Positions 50,363 through 56,711 of a stretch of 56,711 nt of DNA are shown here, in pieces (within the stretch, counting starts at the first letter, position 1; the number at the start of each line of letters is the position of its first letter). The notes beneath the pieces are model-generated. The model had not been told where the DNA came from and ran no database searches. It saw only the letters and a program-made list of their open reading frames with translations. Origin of the DNA: Lachnoclostridium sp. An169 (GTDB lineage Bacteria; Bacillota; Clostridia; Lachnospirales; Lachnospiraceae); NCBI RefSeq assembly GCF_002160525.1, contig NZ_NFKT01000031.1, positions 1 to 56,711 on the forward strand, in the 5' to 3' direction. Position numbers and translations under genes: made by a program.

Positions 50363-50920
50363 CTATTCTGTCTCAAATCTGCGGATCATTTCTTCCACAG
50401 TTCCCTTTTTCAGTTGATAGATACGTTCAAATGTGAGGCGGATCTCTTCTGTAAGGCCGGACTGGAGCCATGCAGACGCAATTCCGAAACTTAAGGCTTT
50501 GAGGTACTGGACTATGATGCTCCTGTCCTCCGGGCGGATCTGGCGTCCGTCCAGTACGGAATCTACATAAAGAATCACGACCCGCTCGCATACCTGCCAC
50601 AGATACTGCTCAAACAGCTCCCTGTTTACGGAGTTGTAGATATGCAGAAACATGGTTCTGTTTTTCAGTATATAGTCGATGACAGTTTCAAAAAAGTCCT
50701 CGATCGTATTGGCGGAGGGATATTTCTGTATAATGTATTCAGCCTGCTCCGTTACCATATCTTCGATCAGAGAAGGAATATCATGGAAATAATAGTAGAA
50801 TGTATTGCGGTTGACTCCGCAGTCAGCTACAATATCTTTTACTTTGATCTGGGCCAGAGGCCGTTCATTTAAAAGCTTTATAAAAGATGCTTTGATCGCA
50901 TTGTATGTAAAATTCGGCAT
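50363..50920 (-). CDS. TetR family regulator
   Basis: A 185-residue repressor. The N-terminal helix-turn-helix (AIKASFIKLLNERPLAQIKV, then DIVADCGVNRNTFYYYFHDI) occupies residues 8-53, and a helical ligand-binding domain of the TetR_C type follows (FLHIYNSVNRELFEQYLWQV). It precedes yhgE on the same strand by about 150 nt. A dyad lies in the gap. The likely target is yhgE. Confidence 0.9.
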   Translation of the reverse strand: MPNFTYNAIKASFIKLLNERPLAQIKVKDIVADCGVNRNTFYYYFHDIPSLIEDMVTEQAEYIIQKYPSANTIEDFFETVIDYILKNRTMFLHIYNSVNRELFEQYLWQVCERVVILYVDSVLDGRQIRPEDRSIIVQYLKALSFGIASAWLQSGLTEEIRLTFERIYQLKKGTVEEMIRRFETE

Positions 50921-51343
50921 GGGTATTTCCCCTCCTTCAGGCGGATTGATGCAGCTCTGTCATGAATGATATGCAGCAGCTCAGGATACGGATTATGATT
51001 TTGGAAAAAGCAGCAGTCAGTGCTGCTTTCTCGATTTCTCTGGTTTTAGAGTCAGCATTTTCATCCGGCACTTCCGTCAGAGTCTGAAAGTGCAGATAGA
51101 AAGGTGCGCGGGTGAGAATATTTTTCTTAGAACAAGATTATCCTGTTACGAAACAATATGTCAAGAACTTTTTTAGTGTAATGGAACAGATGTAAAGGAA
51201 AAGACGGACTGCAGTCTGTCCTGTAAGCATTATTGACTTCCTTTTTTATGGATGTTATTATTAAATTTACATGATGGATTATAACGTATTATTCTATAAA
51301 TTACAAGTTGCGGAATCAAATTTTTGAAATGAGAGGTGAAGCT
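50921..51343. other. intergenic region between divergent tetR and rrf2
   Basis: No gene is supported here. It contains a perfect AAAGCAGCA/TGCTGCTTT hairpin (51007-51029) with a T run on the minus strand, and AT-rich DNA (51240-51300) that probably holds the rrf2 promoter. The hairpin terminates nothing that is now visible on the minus strand, so it may be a relic. Confidence 0.5.
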
Positions 51344-51772
51344 ATGAAGTATTCGACAAAATTAAGCGACACGATTCACCTTCTTGTCTTTCTCTGTCTG
51401 GCAGAAGGAAACCGGATGACAAGCGCGAGGATCGCGGAGAGTGTAAAGACAAATCCCGCCTATATCCGGCAGCTGATGTCTGCATTAAAACGGGGAGGGC
51501 TTATAACTTCAGAACGGGGGCAGGCGAATGCAGCTCTGACGAGAAAGGCGGATCAGATCACCATGCTGGATATCTACCGTGCGGTAGAAGGGGAAAAGCC
51601 GCTGCTGCATCTGGATATCCATACCAATCCGGAGTGCGGCGTGGGAATCAACATCCAGCTTGCCATCGGTGATTTCTACCGGGAAGTCCAGGATGCGGCG
51701 GAGCAGAAGATGCAGGAGATCACGCTGAAGGACATTATTGAGCATTATTACGAAAAAGCAGGGACAGCGTAG
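51344..51772 (+). CDS. Rrf2 family regulator
   Basis: A 142-residue winged-helix regulator. It begins MKYSTKLSDTIHLLVFLCLA, with the DNA-binding segment MTSARIAESVKTNPAYIRQL and the wing GLITSERGQANAALTRKA. HTNPECGVGINIQ follows, with only one Cys, so the three-Cys iron-sulfur site of IscR/NsrR is absent. It probably senses something other than Fe-S status. AGAGGTGAAG precedes ATG 51344. Confidence 0.88.
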   Translation: MKYSTKLSDTIHLLVFLCLAEGNRMTSARIAESVKTNPAYIRQLMSALKRGGLITSERGQANAALTRKADQITMLDIYRAVEGEKPLLHLDIHTNPECGVGINIQLAIGDFYREVQDAAEQKMQEITLKDIIEHYYEKAGTA

Positions 51773-51795
51773 AAATGAACAGGAGGAGATTTGCA

Positions 51796-52616
51796 ATGGA
51801 ACAAAAGAAGAAAATCATGGCATAACGTTTGATTACTGCATCGGCGTTTCCGGAGGCGCCGGGAATGTGGCGTCTTTTGTGGCGGGACAGCGGGGGCGCA
51901 ATCTCCGTTTTTTCACGGAGCATATTTATTCTCCCAAATATTTCGGAATCAGGAGCCTGCTGAAGACGGGAAACCTGTTCGGGCTGCAGTATATCTACGG
52001 AGAACTGACCAATTCCACGGGAAAAGATCCGCTGGATTTCCGGGCAATCATGAAAAATCCGGTGAAATATGAGGTGGCAGCCACAAACGCCCTGACCGGA
52101 AAGGCGGAATATTTCGGAAAGGAAGACATGAAACAGGATGATTACCGCCCGGTTATGGCGTCCAGCGCGATCCCGGCCGCGTGCCGTCCGGTGGAGATAA
52201 ACGGGGTTCCATACTATGACGGAGGGATTGCCGATGCGATTCCGGTCCGGCACGCCATGGAAGAAGGATGCGACCGGCTTGTGGTCATCCTGTCCAAACA
52301 GCGGGACTACGTGAGAAAGCCTCAGGGGATGCGTTTCCTGTATTCCCGTCTGTGCCGGAAATATCCGAAGATCATAGAAGATATTGACCGAAGACATATT
52401 ACATACCAGAAAAATCTGCAGGAAGTGTTCGATCTGGAAAAGGAGGGGAAAGCATTCGTCTTTGCGCCCAGTGAGCCGCTCAAAGTGGGAACTTATTCTA
52501 TGGATGAAGACACGGAGCGGAAACTGTATGATCTGGGGATGAAGGATTTCGCAGAACGTCAGGAGGAGCTGAGACGTTTCCTGGCGGAAAATTCTACGGC
52601 AGAAAAACCGGCTTAA
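51796..52616 (+). pseudogene. patatin-like phospholipase with deleted N-terminus
   Basis: The native start is probably ATG 51796 (AGGAG upstream), but that frame hits TAA after nine codons (MEQKKKIMA). From about 51822 another frame continues as GITFDYCIGVSGGAGNVASF, the nucleophile region, then YYDGGIADAIPVRHAMEEGC with the catalytic Asp (DGG). Relatives have a Gly-rich oxyanion segment of about 30 residues between these parts; it is missing here. A deletion with frameshift explains this. An open frame from 51738 starts inside rrf2 without a ribosome site. The enzyme is probably inactive. Confidence 0.75.
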
Positions 52617-52627
52617 AGCCGGTTTTT
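52603..52627. terminator. bidirectional terminator with shared stop codons
   Basis: AAAAACCGGCTT and AAGCCGGTTTTT are exact complements around a single A. The stop codons of the convergent patatin-like and HxlR genes overlap in its centre (TTAA, 52613-52616). Confidence 0.85.
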
Positions 52628-52945
52628 GTCTCCCCATTCGCACATTCCGTCCAGAATCGGAATCAGTGATTTGCCTCGTTCTGTCAGACTGTATTCTACT
52701 TTGGGCGGAATCTGCGGATATTCTTCTCTGTGGACAAGCTGATCTGCTTCCAGTTCTTTCAGGGTAGAGCTCAGCGTTTTATAGGAAATCTGTCCGATGT
52801 ATTTTTTCATCTCATTGAATCTTACGACGCCGAATTCCATCAGTGTATAGAGAATCGTCATCTTATATTTCCCGTTGATCAGAGACAGCGTATAACTGAA
52901 TCCCGTGGTGCTTAAGTTCTCGTTGGATATGCATCTTTTTCCCAT
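52613..52945 (-). CDS. HxlR family regulator
   Basis: A 110-residue winged-helix protein of the HxlR type. YTLSLINGKYKMTILYTLME is followed by VRFNEMKKYIGQISYKTLSS, TLKELEADQLVHREEYPQIP and KVEYSLTERGKSLIPIL. Such proteins respond to redox or aromatic signals. AAGGAGAG precedes the ATG. The upstream gap (52946-53129) has no gene. Confidence 0.92.
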   Translation of the reverse strand: MGKRCISNENLSTTGFSYTLSLINGKYKMTILYTLMEFGVVRFNEMKKYIGQISYKTLSSTLKELEADQLVHREEYPQIPPKVEYSLTERGKSLIPILDGMCEWGDKNRL

Positions 52946-53129
52946 TTCACACTCTCCTTGAGGTAAGTATTAAACCTGCTTGTTAGTATCGCACTTTCAT
53001 GTGCGTACTTGTTTTCTGTCATGTTCTTGTTATGATTGTAATATCAGCAGCAGGGAAAGTCAATCCTGCCGACAAGACGGACGGATGCGCGCAGGCGGCT
53101 GCACTGGCGGATAAGTTCTGAGACGGAAA

Positions 53130-55013
53130 TCATTCCGCCGCCAGAATCTCCAGTGCGATTTTGGCGGCGGAGCTTCCGGATACATTTTCTCCACCAGTGC
53201 TCCCGGATATATTTCCTGCAGCAGAGCTGTCCGTGTCTGCCCCGCTCTGTACATTTACCGCAAAGCAACACATATGTCCGTCGTTTTCCAGAAAGCCGAC
53301 AAACCATCCGTTTACATTCTGTCCGTTCACCGAACCTGTTCCGGTTTTTCCATAGAGTTTTCCAACAGTTGTCTCTGAAATGAAAAGCGCATCGCGCACA
53401 GCCCGGATGTTCTCGTCCGCAAATCCCCACTTGTTCTGCAGCAGATCTGCCAGAAGAAGAACCTGCTCTACAGGAGAGATCTTCAAAGAAGATTCCGCCC
53501 AGTATGTGTCAATTCCGCCGGTCAGATTGCAGTTTCCGTAAGAAATTTCGCGGTAATAGTCTGAGAGTGCCGAATATCCGGTCAGCCGGTCAAGTTCCTG
53601 GAAATACCAGTTTACGGAATTCTGCATGGCGCTTTCCAGTGTCTGGTCCCGGTTCCAGGAGTCAAAGTTGTATTCCGTGCCGTCCCAGGGGAGGGCGGTG
53701 GAATCCGGGGAAATGATCCCTTTCTCCAGAGCGAAGAGAGCGCTGTATATTTTAAAAGTCGAATCCGGTGATACACGCCGGGTACTCAGTTCCTCATTGT
53801 AAATCCGGAAATGTCTGTCCGTCATATCGTACAGGACGAATGTCCCTTCCAGTCCATGAAAATATCGGGAGAGATCCACGTATTCTGTATTTTCTTCATA
53901 ACTTTTTCCGGGAGCTTCTGCAGGTACATCTGCATATGAGTCTGAGGCTGCGCCAAAAGTCCGAACCGAGAGAAACGGTGCTGCCGTGCATACGAAAAGG
54001 GCGCTCATAAGAAGGATGCAGATGCTTCTCGCTTTATTCAGAGGCGTATCCGCCCTGTAACCGGCAATCTCCCTGATCCGTCTCATAACCGCTTCCTTTT
54101 CACCGCCCAACAGGGAGAGCGGGGAGAGGAAACTCTTTCTGCCAAGATTTTCCGCATACCGGATCAGTGTGTAACCGTAACCGGCGGCATGTTCCTTTCC
54201 GACGGTGCGGATGACAGCGTGATCGCAGGCAGTTTCCCGGTCGCAGCGCATCACGGCAAAACAGTACCACACAAGCGGGTTAAACCAGTAAATAATCTGG
54301 AAAAAGCAGCTTAGATTATTTAAAACGGCGTCTTTCTGCCTGCAGTGCTGCAGCTCGTGCAGAAAGATAAAACGGAGATCCCGGGGATCAAGGAGAATGT
54401 CCAGATCCTGAGGGATTATAACCGTGGGAAACAGCAGCCCGTAAGAGACGGGGCTGGTCAGGCTGCAGGATGTGTACAGGGAAACCCGGCGCCGTATTTT
54501 CAGCTCTTTTCTGCAGGAAAGAAAAAGGTCGTACAGTTCCGGTTCCGTTTCGGGCGTGACCGCATATCCGGATTTGCGGATGCGGTGAATCCGGTAAATC
54601 TGCAGGAGATAATATAGGACAGTTAAAGCGCATCCGGCGAGCCAGAAAAGGGTAAAAATCCGGCTGAAATCGGAAAAGTCCGTGCTTCTTACGGCTTCTG
54701 CCAGATCATACAGTCCCAGAGATGGAACAGATGAGGCGGAAGCGGAAGAAGTAGAAGAAGCGATGTGATCTGCTTCTACGGGTGCGGTGATCAGAGCAGC
54801 CGAGGCGTTGTAGAAAAGATCCTGCATCCAATCGTTTTGCGTCAGACTTTCCGGCAGGAACGGCAGAAAAAGCGCGGCGGTAAAGATATACCACATATGA
54901 TAACGGCTGTCCGCTGTGAGATACTTTTTGAAAATCCGTTTCAAAAGCAGTAACATGCCTGCCAGGACCGCGATCACGAGATTACACAGTAAAAAATGGA
55001 TGGAAAATGTCAA
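53130..55013 (-). CDS. blaR1: BlaR1-type beta-lactam sensor protease
   Basis: A 627-residue integral membrane sensor. Four N-terminal helices surround an M56 zinc protease domain with FLHELQHCRQKD (HExxH-like) and CDRETACDHAVI. The extracellular C-terminal penicillin-binding domain has the three active-site motifs STFKIY (acylated Ser), SYGN and KTGTG. When acylated by a beta-lactam, such proteins cleave or inactivate BlaI. It starts at TTG 55013, 16 nt after blaI. No beta-lactamase gene is present in this window. Confidence 0.93.
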   Translation of the reverse strand: MTFSIHFLLCNLVIAVLAGMLLLLKRIFKKYLTADSRYHMWYIFTAALFLPFLPESLTQNDWMQDLFYNASAALITAPVEADHIASSTSSASASSVPSLGLYDLAEAVRSTDFSDFSRIFTLFWLAGCALTVLYYLLQIYRIHRIRKSGYAVTPETEPELYDLFLSCRKELKIRRRVSLYTSCSLTSPVSYGLLFPTVIIPQDLDILLDPRDLRFIFLHELQHCRQKDAVLNNLSCFFQIIYWFNPLVWYCFAVMRCDRETACDHAVIRTVGKEHAAGYGYTLIRYAENLGRKSFLSPLSLLGGEKEAVMRRIREIAGYRADTPLNKARSICILLMSALFVCTAAPFLSVRTFGAASDSYADVPAEAPGKSYEENTEYVDLSRYFHGLEGTFVLYDMTDRHFRIYNEELSTRRVSPDSTFKIYSALFALEKGIISPDSTALPWDGTEYNFDSWNRDQTLESAMQNSVNWYFQELDRLTGYSALSDYYREISYGNCNLTGGIDTYWAESSLKISPVEQVLLLADLLQNKWGFADENIRAVRDALFISETTVGKLYGKTGTGSVNGQNVNGWFVGFLENDGHMCCFAVNVQSGADTDSSAAGNISGSTGGENVSGSSAAKIALEILAAE

Positions 55014-55028
55014 AACCTGGTGCCTCCG

Positions 55029-55415
55029 TCAATGCTCTGGGTTATTGAGTTTCGAATCGATCAGTTCATACATTTTCTGCAGGTCCTCATCGGAAAGCTC
55101 TGCGTCAGAAATCAGTGACGACACCAGGGACGACGCCCTGCCGTTGTAGAAACGATTCAGAAACTGATGCCTTTCCTGTGAGATATAATCTTCCTGCGAG
55201 ATCAGAGGCGAATAATAGAACATCCGCCCCCTTTTCTCATAGGAGATGACCTGCTTTGCCGTGAGACGGGAGAGCAGGGTGTGAACCGTTTTGCTGCTCC
55301 AGTTGTGTGATTTCGGGACTCTTTCGCAGACTTCGTTTGTGCTGATGGGCGAAGAGTCCCAGATGATTTTCATGATTTCGTATTCCGCCTGGGAAATCTG
55401 AGGCAAATTTTTCAT
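55029..55415 (-). CDS. blaI: BlaI/MecI/CopY family repressor
   Basis: A 128-residue winged-helix repressor. ISQAEYEIMKIIWDSSPIST is followed by NWSSKTVHTLLSRLTAKQVI and SYEKRGRMFYYSPLIS, and a dimerisation tail ends the protein. It is the first gene of a blaI-blaR1 pair, with a TTACT/AGTAA dyad 20-34 nt upstream of its start. The pair should be autoregulated and induced by beta-lactams. Confidence 0.93.
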   Translation of the reverse strand: MKNLPQISQAEYEIMKIIWDSSPISTNEVCERVPKSHNWSSKTVHTLLSRLTAKQVISYEKRGRMFYYSPLISQEDYISQERHQFLNRFYNGRASSLVSSLISDAELSDEDLQKMYELIDSKLNNPEH

Positions 55416-55434
55416 GTGGACGCTCCTTTTAATC

Positions 55435-55449
55435 TTACTTTTGTAGTAA
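55435..55449. promoter_or_regulatory. BlaI operator-like dyad
   Basis: TTACTTTTGTAGTAA contains the TTACT...AGTAA dyad and a TTGTAGTA half resembling known BlaI/MecI operators (TACA/TGTA cores). Position and family argue for it, but binding is inferred. Confidence 0.6.
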
Positions 55450-55497
55450 TTATACGCGGCGGGAGAGGAGCGGTCAAGCGGAAGCAGGATTGACAGA

Positions 55498-56496
55498 TCA
55501 TTCTTCTCTCCGGCCTGACTTTTTTATCACAATAACTCCCACCACAATTACAATTACGCATACAACAGCAAAAATCACAGCCGCCCGTATGAGCGCATTG
55601 CCGCCGCTGTTTCCGGTATGCATGATATTGTCTGCAGTTTCGCGGAAGCTGTCTCCGATGAACTCGGCAATGCTTAAATCCAGGTTATTGTAATTCATTT
55701 CAAAATAGCTCCAGAAGATAGTCTCGGCCTCGTCGTCCATGACGGAGTAGGCGGCTGAGCCGTAGTAGATGTAAAACGTGCCGTCCATATCTTCCGAGTC
55801 GTTTTCACATGCGAAATATGCAAGGATCATATGTCCGTTGTCCGAGAAGATATTCCGGTAGATTTCTGCCAGATATTCCTCGGCGGCGGATTCGTTGAAG
55901 ATTCCGTTATTCCACAGGGATGCATCATAGTCCAGAATCATCACATAGGGCTGGATACCGGTCTGGGAGTAGAAGTATTTCAGTCCGTCTGTCAGGTCTG
56001 TGTCGTGACCGATAAAATTCATCTCATCCACGTACCATTTCCCGTAGGTCTGTGTCCCGGTTATGGCTGTCCGCTCGGTCCGGGAGATTGTCACTTCCGT
56101 ATTCTGCGAAGTACTCCGCGATGAGCCGATATCAGTGAAAATCTGGCTGATCAGTGAAAACAGCAGGATAATGACTACAAGAACGATTACAGAACAGCCG
56201 CATCCGCCGCGCCGTCCCGGTCCGCCCCATCCGCCGCCGGGGAATACGGGTCCCCTTCTGCGCGGCCCACGGAACCACGGTCCGCCAAAACCGGGACCGC
56301 CGAAACCGGGACCGCCCGGTCTGGGCCCACCAAAACCGGGACCACCGAAACCGGGACCGCCCGGTCTGGGTCCGCCAAAACCTGGTCCGCCCGGTCCTCT
56401 GCCGCCGCCACCGAATCCGCCGCCGGAGCGCCCTCCGAAAGATCTTCCTCCGGAATGTCCGCCTCCGCCGTGTGAAGAACCACCGCCTCTGCCCAT
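55498..56496 (-). CDS. Gly/Pro-repeat membrane protein, TPM-like
   Basis: A 332-residue protein. Residues 1-90 are Gly-rich and contain tandem GGPGFGGPRP-type repeats. A Cys pair (GGCGCS) and a membrane helix (VIVLVVIILLFSLISQIF, about 100-118) follow. An external domain of about 170 residues (YGKWYVDEMNFIGHDTDLTD, then GIQPYVMILDYD) and a final membrane helix with a basic end complete it. The external part resembles TPM/YgcG-like domains, but that is tentative. AAGGGG precedes the ATG. Confidence 0.7.
   Translation of the reverse strand: MGRGGGSSHGGGGHSGGRSFGGRSGGGFGGGGRGPGGPGFGGPRPGGPGFGGPGFGGPRPGGPGFGGPGFGGPWFRGPRRRGPVFPGGGWGGPGRRGGCGCSVIVLVVIILLFSLISQIFTDIGSSRSTSQNTEVTISRTERTAITGTQTYGKWYVDEMNFIGHDTDLTDGLKYFYSQTGIQPYVMILDYDASLWNNGIFNESAAEEYLAEIYRNIFSDNGHMILAYFACENDSEDMDGTFYIYYGSAAYSVMDDEAETIFWSYFEMNYNNLDLSIAEFIGDSFRETADNIMHTGNSGGNALIRAAVIFAVVCVIVIVVGVIVIKKSGRREE
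56285..56395. repeat. GC-rich tandem repeat encoding Gly-Pro-Phe units
   Basis: On the plus strand, units such as CCGGGACCGCC and CCAAAACCGGGACC recur, encoding GGPGFGG and GGPRPGG on the minus strand. Such repeats are prone to length change by slippage. Confidence 0.8.
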
Positions 56497-56711
56497 AGTA
56501 AAAACCCCTTTCTGTTACATGACAAAAGTATTGTCTGATTATTTTATTATTATAAATAGAAGAGGGAGAAAATGTCCAGGGGAATGTGGACGGAAAGGAT
56601 AACTTGAGTTTCCGCAAACTGCATTGAAAAGATAGATATGTCCTCTCCAAGTACCAATCTGCCGTTTTTTTTGAGAGCTCTCGAATGGCAGTACCGAGAA
56701 TAGAGGCACTT
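56497..56711. other. upstream region of the Gly/Pro-rich gene
   Basis: No gene is seen. The AT-rich part (56535-56560) on the minus strand has TATAAT-like sequence and probably holds the promoter of the preceding gene. Confidence 0.4.

Noticed and set aside
51735..52643. 302-codon minus-strand frame
   Set aside because: Antisense to the patatin-like gene, with no recognisable domain or ribosome site.
56063..56602. Proline-rich plus-strand frame
   Set aside because: It is the complement of the Gly-rich repeats of the minus-strand gene. The repeat composition alone removes stop codons.
1..56711. CRISPR array or rRNA genes
   Set aside because: No regularly spaced repeats and no rRNA-like sequence were seen in the window.

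Overview
The window looks like part of a gut Clostridia genome, most likely Lachnospiraceae. The basis is gene content: Tn1549-like conjugation genes, a Maff2/DUF4366/CD1845 gene set, YesMN/Lpl-type sugar uptake, and BlaRI. It also has purine-rich ribosome binding sites throughout. No species can be assigned from the sequence alone.

Region 1 (about 100-45,170) is most of an integrative and conjugative element (ICE). The transfer genes run rightward: a 5'-truncated VirD4 coupling protein, Maff2, a VirB6/TrbL-like membrane protein, a SpoVG-like protein, PrgI, VirB4, an M23+NlpC/P60 wall hydrolase, DUF4315, DUF4366, and a 1.6-kilo-residue adhesin fused to a class B sortase. A nucleotide-metabolism trio follows (Nmad1-like, ThyX-like, dUTPase). 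Next are two XRE repressors around a SLOG protein, then topoisomerase III, a Cys-rich VLP protein, MobC, CD1845, DUF3849 and the relaxase. A winged-helix regulator, a sigma-like factor and a large serine recombinase close the right end.

Three cargo blocks interrupt this backbone. The first is an AT-rich SIR2-domain gene (likely anti-phage) between virD4 and maff2, flanked by two copies of the maff2 leader. The second is an AbiEi/AbiEii type IV toxin-antitoxin pair with two 32-bp operators. The third is an alpha-glucoside module between the relaxase and the regulatory end: a GH13 glucosidase, a YesN/YesM two-component system, a lipoprotein and two permeases. The left edge (1-~107) is foreign DNA ending in a terminator, which suggests another element inserted into virD4.

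Region 2 (45,050-47,130) is the right boundary. It holds a displaced 3' piece of a tRNA-Asn gene and a complete IS1182-family insertion sequence whose two ends both fold into hairpins.

Region 3 (47,160-56,711) looks chromosomal: YhgE/Pip, TetR, Rrf2, a patatin-like phospholipase with a deleted N-terminus, HxlR, a BlaR1/BlaI pair with an operator, and a Gly/Pro-repeat membrane protein.

The most notable observations are the adhesin-sortase fusion, the duplicated leader around the SIR2 cargo, probable AUA/AUU start codons on several ICE genes including the relaxase, the structured regulatory DNA near the relaxase and recombinase, and the operators of AbiE and BlaI.
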